Shown here piece by piece: positions 16,238 through 24,089 of a stretch of 36,026 nt of DNA (positions within the stretch are counted from its first letter, which is position 1; each line of letters opens with the position of its first letter). The position numbers and the translations under genes are program-made. Origin of the DNA: Denitrobaculum tricleocarpae (GTDB taxonomy: Bacteria; Pseudomonadota; Alphaproteobacteria; Kiloniellales; Kiloniellaceae); assembly GCF_007004665.1 (NCBI RefSeq), contig NZ_ML660072.1:1-36026 (forward strand), given 5' to 3'. Under the pieces are notes generated by a model. That model was not told the origin of the DNA. It saw only the letters and a list, made by a program, of their open reading frames with translations, and made no database searches.

Positions 16238-17146
16238 GTGATCTCAGACTCAGTTAGCATCAATAGGCGTCAACTCGTTTTGGGTGCCGCGGGCACAGTC
16301 GCGGCGGCGACATTGATGTCCCGCTCTACAAACGCCCAGGAGCAGGTGCGTGAAGTCTTACCAATCCGTGACGGTATCTGGCGGACCCGTGAAGATCGGC
16401 ATTTTGGACTGCTGATCGAGACCGATGAAGGCATGATCGTGTTTGATACTCTCAACCCGGATTTTGCCGGTTGGTTGAACGCCGAAATCAAAAACCGCTT
16501 CAACAAGCCCGTTTCTTGGGTTGTTTACTCTCATAACCACGCCGATCATGTGTCTGGCGGCCAGGCATTCGAAGAACATTCTCCCCGCTATCTATCTCAC
16601 GCTTTTGCGCGCGAAAGTATGGAGCGGATGGGCGTGAACACCCGCTTGCCGGATATGACCTTTGACAACGGCTTCGATTTGCGTCTGGGAAGCCGTCTGG
16701 TGGAACTGCGCTACCACGGTCCCAACGACGGGCGCGGCTCAATCAGCTTGCGCGTTCCAGATCAGCGGCTTTTATCCGCAGTGGACTGGCTGGTTATCAA
16801 CCGCATGCCTTATCGCGATTTGGCCCGCTATGACGTGGAGGGCACAATCCGTTCGCTCTACGCAATTGATGCCATGGACTGGGAAATTGCATCGCCAGGC
16901 CATGCGGATACTGGCGGGAAGGCCGAAGCGAGAATCGAGCGGCGTTATCTCGAGGCATTGCGCGATGGTGTGGCTGAGGGAATTGCCAGCAAACGCAACA
17001 TTGAAGAGGTTGTGCGGACACTGCGCGCCGGATTGGCCGCGGTCCCGGAATTTGCGGCACTGAGGCAGTTCGATGATTGGGTAGAACTCAATATCCGTGG
17101 AACCCATCATCAGATCGCACGGATCGAGGGCTTCATGGATGGCTAG
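16238..17146 (+). CDS. Tat-exported MBL-fold metallohydrolase-like protein
   Basis: This 302-aa protein has a twin-arginine signal (INRRQLVLGAAGTVAAATLM, Arg10-Arg11) and a metallo-beta-lactamase fold. The first metal motif is complete, SHNHADH (His99, His101, Asp103, His104); the bridging Asp is likely Asp183 (SAVDW) and the last His is His222 (PGHAD). The third His position, normally in a G-x-N-H-x-D motif, reads GPNDGRGS (Asp164), so one metal ligand looks replaced. His160, four residues earlier, might compensate. The GTG at 16238 is chosen, 9 bases after AGAGGC; an upstream TTG extension would bury the Tat signal. Substrate is unknown. Confidence 0.8.
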   Translation: MISDSVSINRRQLVLGAAGTVAAATLMSRSTNAQEQVREVLPIRDGIWRTREDRHFGLLIETDEGMIVFDTLNPDFAGWLNAEIKNRFNKPVSWVVYSHNHADHVSGGQAFEEHSPRYLSHAFARESMERMGVNTRLPDMTFDNGFDLRLGSRLVELRYHGPNDGRGSISLRVPDQRLLSAVDWLVINRMPYRDLARYDVEGTIRSLYAIDAMDWEIASPGHADTGGKAEARIERRYLEALRDGVAEGIASKRNIEEVVRTLRAGLAAVPEFAALRQFDDWVELNIRGTHHQIARIEGFMDG

Positions 17147-17155
17147 AGCATATCA

Positions 17156-17247
17156 TGTGATCGGGGTCAGATCTGTGTGATCGGGGTCAGATCTGAAATT
17201 GTGCGTTACCCAGTGATGTATCATTCATAACATCAGATCAGACCCCG
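17156..17247. repeat. REP-like palindromic repeat, copy 3, with 20-bp tandem duplication
   Basis: The unit tgtgatcggggtcagatctg is perfectly repeated at 17156-17175 and 17176-17195. The second copy forms a stem with cagatcagaccccg near 17232-17247. The element lies between convergent genes and may act as a terminator for both. Its core (aaattgtgcgt) matches the repeat at 4542. Confidence 0.65.
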
Positions 17248-17335
17248 GCTATTGCCGGATGCTTTTGGCAGCAGTTTTATGCTCGCACTGCGGACTTTCC
17301 CCCTTCGCAAAAACGTTTCCGGCGGCCGTTTTCGG

Positions 17336-18505
17336 TTATGCCTCTTTTACCGCGTCGACAAAGAGGGCGACCTCGTCGTGTGTGTTGAAGTAATGCACGG
17401 ACGCCCGTGTCAGAGCCTCGAGATTGCGCGGCTCGAGATCGAGGCGCGCGCAGGTGATGGGGGAGACGGAGACGTTGATGCGATCGGCCCGTAGGCTGTC
17501 CGCAATGGTCTTGGGGGCGATGCCGTCTTTCGTAAAGGTGACGATCCCGCATTTTTTCCGGCCCAGGTCATGGACGGAAACGCCTTCGATCGCCGAGAGC
17601 GCAGCGCGCAGGTCTTGCGCAAGTCCGGTCACGCGGGCCTCGATGTTCGCGAGTCCGACCTTTCGCGCATAGCGGACGGCTTCCATCAGACCGACGCGGC
17701 CGGCGACATAGCTTTCCCAGTTTTCGAAGCGCTTCGCACCTTTAGCAAACTCAAAGCTGTTCGCCCCGGTCCATTTCGCGGACAGGAGGTCGATAAAGGG
17801 CGGGTCTATCTTCTCGAGGGTACTTTTCCGGACATAGAGAAATCCCGTGCCTCTCGGACCGCGCAGAAACTTGCGCCCCGTGCCGGACAGAATATCGCAG
17901 CCGATCTCCGCGACATCCAAGTCAATCTGCCCGACGGATTGACAGGCATCCAGCAGGTAAAGAACGCCGTGTTTTCTCGCGATTTTCCCCACCTCGGCGG
18001 CAGGGTTCACCAGGCCGCCCTGTGTCGGCACATGTGTGATCGCGATCAGTTTCGTCCGTGGCGCGATCATATCGTCCAAGGCCTCGACATCGATCTGACC
18101 CGACTCGTCCGAAGGGACGAGATCGATTTCAAACCCAAGGCGGCGCGACTGCTGCAGGAGCGCGAGGTAATTGGACGCGTATTCGGACCCGTGGGTGATG
18201 ACCCTGTCACCGGGTTCCAAATGCAGACCGTAGAACGCCATGTCCCATGCGCGCGTTGCATTCTCGACGAATGCGATCTCATCGGGTTCGGCGTTCAGAA
18301 GAGCTGCAAACTCGCTGTAGAAAGCCTGGATATCGTCCTGCGCCCGCCTTTCGGCTTCGTATCCGCCAACCTCGTTCTCGTCGCGCAGCACACGTTGGAG
18401 CGCGTCGAAAACCGGCGCGGGCATGAGGGACGAACCGGCATTGTTGAAGTGCAGCACCTTCTCACAGCTCGGGGTGTCCAAACGGAGTTTCTCGATATCG
18501 ATCAC
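17336..18505 (-). CDS. PLP-dependent class V aminotransferase-fold enzyme
   Basis: This 389-aa fold-type I PLP enzyme belongs to the class V group that includes cysteine desulfurases, isopenicillin N epimerase and EgtE-type lyases. It has HFNNAGSSLMP (19-29), ENATRAWDMAF (81-91), DACQSVGQID (186-195; Asp186 contacts the PLP ring nitrogen) and the Schiff-base lysine in SGTGRKFLRGPRGTGFLYVR (Lys212). The start is a GTG at 18505 with AGGA upstream, 3 bases after the HAD gene stop, so it is the third gene of a three-gene operon. The substrate cannot be named. Epimerase, lyase or desulfurase chemistry are all possible. Confidence 0.87.
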   Translation of the reverse strand: MIDIEKLRLDTPSCEKVLHFNNAGSSLMPAPVFDALQRVLRDENEVGGYEAERRAQDDIQAFYSEFAALLNAEPDEIAFVENATRAWDMAFYGLHLEPGDRVITHGSEYASNYLALLQQSRRLGFEIDLVPSDESGQIDVEALDDMIAPRTKLIAITHVPTQGGLVNPAAEVGKIARKHGVLYLLDACQSVGQIDLDVAEIGCDILSGTGRKFLRGPRGTGFLYVRKSTLEKIDPPFIDLLSAKWTGANSFEFAKGAKRFENWESYVAGRVGLMEAVRYARKVGLANIEARVTGLAQDLRAALSAIEGVSVHDLGRKKCGIVTFTKDGIAPKTIADSLRADRINVSVSPITCARLDLEPRNLEALTRASVHYFNTHDEVALFVDAVKEA

Positions 18506-18508
18506 GAC

Positions 18509-19219
18509 TTAAATCCTTTTCACCCGGGGTAAAGACGCTTGAACCACCTCGGCCAAATTCCGGGCAGTTGCGCCAGGTCTCGCGCCGCTGCCGTCGTAAG
18601 AGCGATTGGAACGCCTGACCCAGACGCTGCGCATGCCAAGTTTTGTTGCCGGAACGGCTTCGCACAGTCCTTCCGCGACATGGACGATCTTGTCCGGTCT
18701 TTCATCGAGCCGGCGCAGCGCTTCCTTGAAAATCGATACGTCGGGCTTGTAGGACCGCACCTGCTCGGACGTTACAACGGCGTCGAACGGGACAGCTATT
18801 TTTTGGAGTGTCCGCGCCAAAAGACTGTCATCCACATTGGAAATGATTGCCAGGCGAAACCGCGTTGCAAGCTCTGCAAGCGCAGCGTTGGTTTCATCGA
18901 AAACCGGCCAGTCCGGTAAGGAACCGGCAAACTCGGTTCCACGCCCCGGCTGTGCCTGGCCCAGGAGTTTTTCGGAAATCCGGTCTGCGACATTTTCCAG
19001 AACCCTGCTGTAAGGAAAAAGATTTTTCCTGATTTCCCGAGCATCCAGGGCCAGGAACATCTGGATCAACTGATCCTGTGAAACGAGCGCGTTTGAATAG
19101 CCATAGATGCCCCGCAGTGCGGCAGCGGCGCCACCTTCCCAATCGACCAGCGTTCCATAGCAATCGAATGTGAGCGTCGTCGTCTCAGCGTCCTGAAAAA
19201 GGCTTTCCAAGGTCTTCAT
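18509..19219 (-). CDS. HAD-family hydrolase (haloacid dehalogenase type II-like)
   Basis: This 236-aa HAD hydrolase has motif I TFDCYGTLVDWEGG (nucleophile Asp19, with Tyr two residues on, as in L-2-haloacid dehalogenases rather than phosphatases). Motif II is IISNVDDSLL, and the lysine/acid region is SYKPDVSIFKEAL. The ATG at 19219 has AGGAAAA 8 bases upstream. It sits between the aldolase and aminotransferase genes with gaps of 10 and 3 bases. Activity may be removal of a halide or of another group from a small 2-substituted acid; this is inference from the family. Confidence 0.85.
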   Translation of the reverse strand: MKTLESLFQDAETTTLTFDCYGTLVDWEGGAAAALRGIYGYSNALVSQDQLIQMFLALDAREIRKNLFPYSRVLENVADRISEKLLGQAQPGRGTEFAGSLPDWPVFDETNAALAELATRFRLAIISNVDDSLLARTLQKIAVPFDAVVTSEQVRSYKPDVSIFKEALRRLDERPDKIVHVAEGLCEAVPATKLGMRSVWVRRSNRSYDGSGARPGATARNLAEVVQASLPRVKRI

Positions 19220-19229
19220 CAGTGTTTTC

Positions 19230-19943
19230 CTAAAGCCTGAAATCGGGTTGCTTGAGGTCCAGCAGGCGTTTCATGCCCGCGAAGTATCCAGGCTCGCCAT
19301 TGCAGTCTTCCGCCGCCAGAAACTCGACATATTTTTCGTCCATTTCTGCCATGTCCGCGCCGGTGGCCATCGCCAAAACCTGAAGCTGACAGGCTCTCTC
19401 AAGCTGATAGGCCGAGACCACTGCATCGGCCAGAGTGGAGGCCGCAACCAGGACGCCGTGGTTCTTCATGAAAAGCACCTTCTTCCGGCCAAGTGCACGT
19501 GCTATCTGCAGCCCCTCGTCCGCGTTGTTCCGTGGCACGGCATAGCTGTCTAGGTAAGATATTTTCCCATGGAAATAGGCTGCCGTCTGGCTAAGCCGCG
19601 TATCAAAAGCGCGTGCTTTCAGAAGCGTCAGGGCCGTCGCGTGCGGGGAATGGAAGTGCAGGATACATCCGATGTCCGGCCTCGCTTCATAGACCGGAAG
19701 ATGTATCGGCACGGCATCGTGATTTGCCTTGCCGTTTCCGCACAGCAATTGCCCGGCTCTGTCGTACAACAGCAGTGAACTGGCCTGCACCATCGAGAAA
19801 TGCGTGTCGCCGGGCGTGACCAGGTATCGGTCTTCCGCAGCAAGTTTGCAGCTGAGATGCGTCCAGGTGCCTTCGTTCAGAGCTTCGATCGCGAAAATGC
19901 GATGGGCCGCCGCGAGATCCTCCCGTAACTCTGTTGCATTCAT
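19230..19943 (-). CDS. Class II aldolase/adducin family protein
   Basis: This 237-aa protein has the class II aldolase fold. Zinc ligands are visible as HFHSPHA (His96, His98) and KNHGVLV (His162). The N-terminal THLSCKL matches the substrate-binding loop of fuculose-phosphate aldolase relatives. The usual catalytic Glu region reads NHDAVPIH, so the acid may differ and decarboxylase or aldolase activity cannot be distinguished. It is the first gene of the minus-strand operon, divergent from a LysR regulator 210 bases away. Together the three genes suggest breakdown of a small hydroxy- or amino-acid. Confidence 0.87.
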   Translation of the reverse strand: MNATELREDLAAAHRIFAIEALNEGTWTHLSCKLAAEDRYLVTPGDTHFSMVQASSLLLYDRAGQLLCGNGKANHDAVPIHLPVYEARPDIGCILHFHSPHATALTLLKARAFDTRLSQTAAYFHGKISYLDSYAVPRNNADEGLQIARALGRKKVLFMKNHGVLVAASTLADAVVSAYQLERACQLQVLAMATGADMAEMDEKYVEFLAAEDCNGEPGYFAGMKRLLDLKQPDFRL

Positions 19944-20051
19944 TTCATCCTAGCCTCTCGTGTGGCAAGGCCGACGGTCCTGGCCTGTCTTTCCGCCAAG
20001 CGAAGCCCATGGGGCCTGTGCCTGTGTCACCGGTTGTTCCAGACACAGCTG

Positions 20052-20073
20052 CCGGGATATCTCGCTATCCCGG
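20052..20073. promoter_or_regulatory. Palindrome in aldolase/LysR divergent promoter
   Basis: CCGGGATA and TATCCCGG form a perfect 8-base inverted repeat around TCTCGC, 109 bases upstream of the aldolase ATG. It may be an operator or an RNA hairpin in the leader. No T-run follows on either strand. Confidence 0.4.
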
Positions 20074-20093
20074 GGCGTAGCATTACGGACCTT

Positions 20094-20113
20094 CTCGTTA
20101 TTATCAAAACGAG
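20094..20113. promoter_or_regulatory. Candidate LysR-type binding site
   Basis: CTCGTT-N8-AACGAG is a perfect dyad with LysR-like spacing, 41 bases before the LysR start and in the AT-rich divergent promoter. LysR regulators usually bind such sites in the shared intergenic region of a divergent operon. Confidence 0.5.
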
Positions 20114-20153
20114 TTATAATCATTATTGTTATTAAGAATGGAAATAACGCGCG

Positions 20154-21041
20154 ATGAGACGTGATCTCGAAATCGATCTATTGAGATCGTTCTTGGCTGT
20201 TGCGGCCCACCTGAACTTTACCAGGGCCGCGGAATCGGTGTCGCGGACACAGTCTGCTGTCAGCCTGCAGATCAAACGGCTGGAGGAAATCGTCGGCAGG
20301 CCGCTGTTTGACAGGACCCGCCAATCCGTCTCGATCACGCCAACAGGCGAGGCCCTTAAGGTCTATGCGAACCGTATCCTCTTGGCGAACGACGCCGCAC
20401 TCTCTCAAATACGGCACCCCGAAGCCGAAGGGCGCATTCGCATTGGCGCTCCGGACGATTATGCGACTTTGGTGTTGCCGAAAATTCTGTCCGTCATCGA
20501 AGCGGAACACCCGCGGCTTCAGATTGAAGTCGTTTGCGAAAACACGCCCGATTTGCTGAGGATGCTTGACAGCAGAGACCTGGACATTGCCATCGCGGTT
20601 CACGCACCCGATGCGGTCTCGGGACAGATCCTGTGTTATGAACCCCTTCACTGGGTGGCATCGCCGGGCTACATCAACGACCCCGATGATGACTTGTCGC
20701 TGATCTTGTGGCCGCCGAAGTGTATCAGCCGGGAAATCGCGCTGGAATCCCTCAGGCAAACCGACAGAAAATGGCGCGTGGCCTATTCGACCCGGAGCAT
20801 CGGCCTGATCGAAAGCGCGCTGCTCAGTGGCTCAGCGGTGGGCGTCATGGAAGCATCCTGCATACCCGACAGTCTGCGCATCGTAGACGGGCAGGTTGGA
20901 TTGCCGCCGTTGACGGAGGTCGCAATTTCGCTTCACCGCTCAAACGAGGAAGCCCCCAACGCTTCTCATGTATCAGCAACCATTCACGCAGTCTTCGGGG
21001 AGAGCCTGCGCAGTGCGATGAGGGACAGACTTACCGGGTGA
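20154..21041 (+). CDS. LysR-family transcriptional regulator 1
   Basis: This 295-aa regulator has an N-terminal winged helix-turn-helix (about 5-64: LLRSFLAVAAHLNFTRAAES, then SRTQSAVSLQIKRLEE). The C-terminal effector-binding domain starts near 95 (GRIRIGAPDDYATLVLP). The ATG at 20154 has only a weak GGA upstream. It is divergent from the aldolase-HAD-aminotransferase operon, the usual arrangement for a regulator controlling a neighbouring catabolic operon. The inducer is unknown. Confidence 0.9.
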   Translation: MRRDLEIDLLRSFLAVAAHLNFTRAAESVSRTQSAVSLQIKRLEEIVGRPLFDRTRQSVSITPTGEALKVYANRILLANDAALSQIRHPEAEGRIRIGAPDDYATLVLPKILSVIEAEHPRLQIEVVCENTPDLLRMLDSRDLDIAIAVHAPDAVSGQILCYEPLHWVASPGYINDPDDDLSLILWPPKCISREIALESLRQTDRKWRVAYSTRSIGLIESALLSGSAVGVMEASCIPDSLRIVDGQVGLPPLTEVAISLHRSNEEAPNASHVSATIHAVFGESLRSAMRDRLTG

Positions 21042-21097
21042 GCTTGTTTCCGCAGATCTTAGGCTGCGATTCCGCCCCACTCGAATCCCCACCCACT

Positions 21098-21718
21098 TTA
21101 CTGAGCCTCCGCCGGATCTTCTTTTTTCCGTTCCTGCAAAACCCGGTCGATCAAACCCCACTCCAACGCTTCCCCGGCGGTCATGAAGCGGTCGCGGTCG
21201 AGGCTGCGTTCGACCTCTTCAATGCTGCGGCCGCAGTGTTCGGCGTAGAGGCGGATGATGCGGCGCTTGGATTTCTGCATCTCTTCGGCGTGGATCAACA
21301 CGTCGGAGGCCTGGCCCTGGAAGCCGCCCAGGGGCTGGTGGACGTGCAGGCTGGCGTTGGGCAGGGCCGCGCGTTGGCCCGGTTCGCCCGCCATCAGAAG
21401 GAAGGAGCCCATGGAGCGGGCGGTGCCCATGCAGAGCGTGTGCACCGGCGCACGGATATACTGCATGGTGTCGTACATAGCGAAGCCGCTGGTGACCACG
21501 CCGCCGGGCGAGTTGATGTAGAACTGGATCGGCTTCTTCGGGTTCTCGGCCTCCAGATAGAGCAGCTGCGCGCAGACCAGGGCGGAGACCGTGTCGTTGA
21601 CCTCGCCGTTCAGAAAGATGATCCGCTCGCGCAGCAGCCGGGAATAGATGTCGAAGGAGCGTTCGCCCCGGCTGGACTGCTCGACCACCATGGGGACGAG
21701 TTGCATCGCTTCGCGCAT
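21098..21718 (-). CDS. clpP: ClpP-family serine protease (paralogue without adjacent Clp ATPase)
   Basis: This 206-aa ClpP has the catalytic triad Ser102 (GTARSMGSF), His127 (LHVHQPLGG) and Asp176 (DRDRFM), with the same spacing as E. coli ClpP (25 and 49 residues). It differs from typical ClpP in CMGTARSMG, where most have GQAASMG. A ribosome binding site (AGGAG) lies about 9 bases before ATG 21718. No clpX or clpA gene or trigger factor is adjacent, so this may be a second ClpP. The main chromosomal clpP normally lies in a tig-clpP-clpX cluster. Confidence 0.92.
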   Translation of the reverse strand: MREAMQLVPMVVEQSSRGERSFDIYSRLLRERIIFLNGEVNDTVSALVCAQLLYLEAENPKKPIQFYINSPGGVVTSGFAMYDTMQYIRAPVHTLCMGTARSMGSFLLMAGEPGQRAALPNASLHVHQPLGGFQGQASDVLIHAEEMQKSKRRIIRLYAEHCGRSIEEVERSLDRDRFMTAGEALEWGLIDRVLQERKKEDPAEAQ

Positions 21719-21764
21719 GGGCGAACTCCTGTCTTCTGTTTGTCCTGTTAACCGGTGCGGCAGG

Positions 21765-22151
21765 TCAGGCGGCGCGCAGCATCGCCCGCATGAGCAGTGG
21801 CCGGTTGCTGTTCGCGGCCTCGAGAGGCTGCGGTGTCACGCGTTCGTCCGCCAGAACATGGAGGATTCTGAGGCGTGTCCTGCCGTCTGCATGGGGCGTG
21901 ATCCGAAAGGTGACGATACTCTCGAGGAAAGGCGGCGCGTCGTCCTTCATGCGGTAACTGATTTCCGCTTCTGCTTCGGACGAAACCGGTTCCGCATTGC
22001 GCAAATCCCGGCCGGGTAACCACTGCTCGCGGAACTCGGGACGGCTGATCGCGCGCCAGACCTTCTCGGGCGGCGCATCGAGCTCGGCGTCAAGCACGAT
22101 ATCCGCCGTCTCTTGATCAGCTGCCTCTTCTTCATGCTTGTCTTCGCTCAT
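21765..22151 (-). CDS. SRPBCC/AHSA1-domain protein
   Basis: This 128-aa protein carries an AHSA1-type START-like fold: [20 protein letters not shown], then WLPG, and later [15 protein letters not shown]. The fold forms a hydrophobic pocket. Such genes commonly pair with ArsR-type repressors, as here, where the ATG overlaps the regulator's stop (22148-22151). Ligand and function are unknown. The acidic N-terminus (about 1-18) looks disordered. Confidence 0.82.
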   Translation of the reverse strand: MSEDKHEEEAADQETADIVLDAELDAPPEKVWRAISRPEFREQWLPGRDLRNAEPVSSEAEAEISYRMKDDAPPFLESIVTFRITPHADGRTRLRILHVLADERVTPQPLEAANSNRPLLMRAMLRAA

Positions 22152-22462
22152 GGTTCCATGTCCTTCAGCAGTATCTTCAGGGCGTCGATCCGGGCGGGCC
22201 AGTAGGCCCGGTACTTTCCGAGCCAGCGGGCAATCAGCAGCAGGCCGTCGGGATCGACCTCGTAGTTCACGAACCGCCCCTGCCGTTCCTCGCGGACCAG
22301 CCCCGCCTTGCGCAGCACCGAGAGATGCTGGGACATGGCCGGCTGGCTGATCTCCATCCCGTCGCGCAAGCTGCTGGCGTTCATGCCGCCGGCCGCCAGC
22401 TTCTCGAAGATACTGCGGCGGGTGGGATCGGCCAGCGCCCGGAAGATCTCATTCTCCATCAT
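22148..22462 (-). CDS. ArsR-family (SmtB-type) transcriptional repressor
   Basis: This 104-aa winged-helix protein has the typical N-terminus EIFRALADPTRRSIFEKLA and the recognition helix region EISQPAMSQHLSVLRKAGLV, followed by the wing REERQGRFVNYEVDP. No ArsR/SmtB metal-binding cysteine pair is present, so it probably senses something other than metal, as is common in the ArsR-AHSA1 pairs. Starts at ATG 22462 or 22459 are possible. A perfect inverted repeat overlapping the upstream region suggests autoregulation. The gene is coupled to the SRPBCC gene by a 4-base overlap. Confidence 0.9.
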   Translation of the reverse strand: MMENEIFRALADPTRRSIFEKLAAGGMNASSLRDGMEISQPAMSQHLSVLRKAGLVREERQGRFVNYEVDPDGLLLIARWLGKYRAYWPARIDALKILLKDMEP

Positions 22463-22468
22463 GACAAT

Positions 22469-22488
22469 ACATAAGCATTGACTTATGT
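22469..22488. promoter_or_regulatory. Operator of ArsR gene
   Basis: ACATAAG-CATTGA-CTTATGT is a perfect dyad with 7-base arms, seven bases upstream of the ArsR ATG. Its position on top of the start region fits repression of the arsR-SRPBCC operon by its own product. Confidence 0.65.
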
Positions 22489-22871
22489 GATTGGCAAGCT
22501 GTTTTTGCGGGCGCGTTTCCTGTTGGCCGAAAGGGGGAAGCTGTGGTTGGTTTGCCCCCGCAGGTCACGGATAAGATATGGCAGCGTTTGCGCTGTCCGG
22601 TCGTTCAAGAAGGTCAAATCTGTGGGGGGCGGATCTGAATGTCTGCGTCAGTCTCCGTGCAGACGCGCAGAGTTTGAGATCTTGCCGCCCGCCTTCCTGG
22701 AGACGTCCCGTCATCTGAGGCTGTCGTCAATGCCTGGCGACGCTCGACCGTTACGCGGCACGTCAACACGCCGCCCCTCGACACGCCGTAGAGCAGGGGA
22801 CGACAAGGCGTCAGCCTTCATGCACCCGAGCCGGGCCCTGATGATCCAGACAGAATCATCTCCAGCGGAGG
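22489..22871. other. Intergenic region without recognised genes
   Basis: The stretch holds one 138-codon open frame on the plus strand, but its Arg/Ser/Pro-rich composition and lack of a ribosome binding site look like chance. Short REP-like remnants (ggtcaaatctgtgggggg) occur near 22610. Confidence 0.4.
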
Positions 22872-23102
22872 TCAGACCTCGGCGATGGACTTGATCCTGG
22901 CGCGGCGCTGGCCGGAGCGCTGGGCGATTTCGTTGTCCTGGTCCTCGATGGCTGTGCGCGCCAGGGCCTGCAGGGAGTCGCCGAAGGACTGGTCGAGCAG
23001 CTCGCTCGACACCCGCCGGTTCGAGGTCACCATGCCGTCTTCGTAGGTGACGTTGAACGTCGAAAATCCGGCGAGTTTGCCTTTGGGTTTTTTGCGCGCC
23101 AT
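22872..23102 (-). CDS. Small hypothetical protein (76 aa)
   Basis: The protein is basic at the N-terminus (MARKKPKGKLAG), then FSTFNVTYEDGMVTSNRRVS and a helical segment LDQSFGDSLQALARTAIEDQ. I do not recognise a named domain. It follows the 59-aa gene by 31 bases on the same strand, so the two probably share a transcript. Codon use is GC-rich like the chromosome, and a purine-rich AGAG stretch lies upstream of the ATG. Confidence 0.7.
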   Translation of the reverse strand: MARKKPKGKLAGFSTFNVTYEDGMVTSNRRVSSELLDQSFGDSLQALARTAIEDQDNEIAQRSGQRRARIKSIAEV

Positions 23103-23133
23103 TGCTCTGTTTCTCTTTCCGAATCTGTAAAGG

Positions 23134-23313
23134 TCAGGCCACTCGAATCCGGGCGGTATTGCCGTAGTGTCCCGCGATGAGTGACTTGGCGTGGCGGATC
23201 AGTTTCTGACTTTCCCGGCCGCTAATGGTGAAGATGTGCTTCCCCGCGCTTTGGGCGTGGGTCACAAAATGATGCAGGCCGTAGGTGATGAGGAAGTTGG
23301 TTTCGTTACTCAT
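23134..23313 (-). CDS. Small hypothetical protein (59 aa)
   Basis: It begins MSNETNFLITYGLHHFVTHA, ends GNTARIRVA, and has a central SAGKHIFTISGRESQKLIRH. A good AAGGAA ribosome binding site is 8 bases before the ATG. There is no signal peptide or membrane helix. The gene appears to be the first of a pair with the 76-aa gene. Several His residues (14, 15, 19, 26, 41, 49) are notable but do not form a known motif. Function is unknown. Confidence 0.65.
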   Translation of the reverse strand: MSNETNFLITYGLHHFVTHAQSAGKHIFTISGRESQKLIRHAKSLIAGHYGNTARIRVA

Positions 23314-23343
23314 GATATTTCCTTGGTATGAATTGTATTGTCC

Positions 23344-23391
23344 GGCCGGTCTGAACGCTGTCCGCAGTGCGAACGCTGTGCCGAACCGGCC
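23344..23391. repeat. Inverted repeat with internal direct repeat upstream of 59-aa gene
   Basis: GGCCGGT at 23344-23350 pairs with ACCGGCC at 23385-23391. The loop contains the direct repeat GAACGCTGT at 23353-23361 and 23371-23379. It lies in the leader of the minus-strand gene pair and might fold in the RNA. Confidence 0.4.
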
Positions 23392-23610
23392 TTCGAGCAG
23401 ATGTTTTGGATTGAACGCAGCGCGCGATCGGCCGGATCAGGTTTTAAAGGAAGAGCTTTAGGGTTTGGTTAATTTACGTAAATCCGCGCGCTCTCTTCTG
23501 GTGAGAGGTGAGGCGCCGGTTTTGCGGATCGTCAGGAGCGAAGCCGTCTGAACCCGTCATATTATGCAGCGCACCCCTGGCTGTGAGACAGCAAAACACA
23601 AAACGCGGTG

Positions 23611-23735
23611 GTGCATTTTGCGTTTAAGCCGGGCGTTTAAGTGGATTCAAAATCCGCTGCCTCTCGAACAGCTTGCTGCTGGTCTCGAACGCAGATTTTG
23701 AAGCTTTATGATTCAAGAAAACACAAAGCGCACTA
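23611..23735. repeat. Palindromic repeat family P, copy B
   Basis: The long stem pairs ttcaaaatc (23645) with gattttgaa (23694) and continues outward through gcgttt/aaacac stretches. The core, cgctgcctctcgaacagc, is shared with the copies at 33521 and 35781. It sits between two pairs of small genes. Confidence 0.75.
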
Positions 23736-23743
23736 AAGTACGG

Positions 23744-23917
23744 TCACTCGGTGGTGGGTGAGGGGAGATCCTGCGCGTCGCTTTGCGCGGCAGGCTCGGA
23801 TTGCGCGGCTTTTTTCTCCCTGGCTTCCTTCTTCGCAGCGGCGCGTTTGGCCTTCTTTTCCGCGTTCATCCGCTCGCGCTCTCTGCGTTCGAAATTGTAA
23901 TTGGGTGTTCTAGCCAT
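23744..23917 (-). CDS. Small charged protein (57 aa), MARTPNYNFERRERER type
   Basis: The protein begins MARTPNYNFERRERERMNAE and continues KKAKRAAAKKEAREKKAAQ, ending in a Ser/Asp/Pro tail. It is a highly charged, helical small protein of a kind often seen in Rhizobiales and Rhodospirillales, usually annotated hypothetical. Its ATG overlaps the stop of the upstream 59-aa gene by 8 bases, so they are coupled. The basic N-terminal half suggests nucleic-acid or ribosome contact, which is unproven. Confidence 0.75.
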   Translation of the reverse strand: MARTPNYNFERRERERMNAEKKAKRAAAKKEAREKKAAQSEPAAQSDAQDLPSPTTE

Positions 23918-24089
23918 TGTCTTTCTGTTCCTTATCGGCCGCCTCTTTGGCCAGGCGGAGGGCGCGCAGCTTGGCGGTGTGTTCCGCGCTCTTCTGCCGG
24001 GCCTGGTCTCTCTCGTGCAGGGCCTTCTGGTCTTTCTTCTGGGTCGCGGCGAACTGCTCTTCGGCCTTCGATTTTGCGGTCTTCAACAT
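23910..24089 (-). CDS. Small coiled-coil protein (59 aa)
   Basis: The protein begins MLKTAKSKAEEQFAATQKKD and ends KLRALRLAKEAADKEQKDNG. Almost the whole chain is a charged helix, likely a coiled coil. AGAGGAAT sits about 9 bases before the ATG, a strong ribosome binding site. It overlaps the 57-aa gene by 8 bases. This pair looks conserved in alphaproteobacteria from memory of similar sequences; function is unknown. Confidence 0.75.
   Translation of the reverse strand: MLKTAKSKAEEQFAATQKKDQKALHERDQARQKSAEHTAKLRALRLAKEAADKEQKDNG

Noticed and set aside
22478-22894. 138-codon plus-strand frame
   Set aside because: It overlaps the ArsR operator, lacks a ribosome binding site, and has Arg/Ser/Pro-rich composition typical of chance frames.
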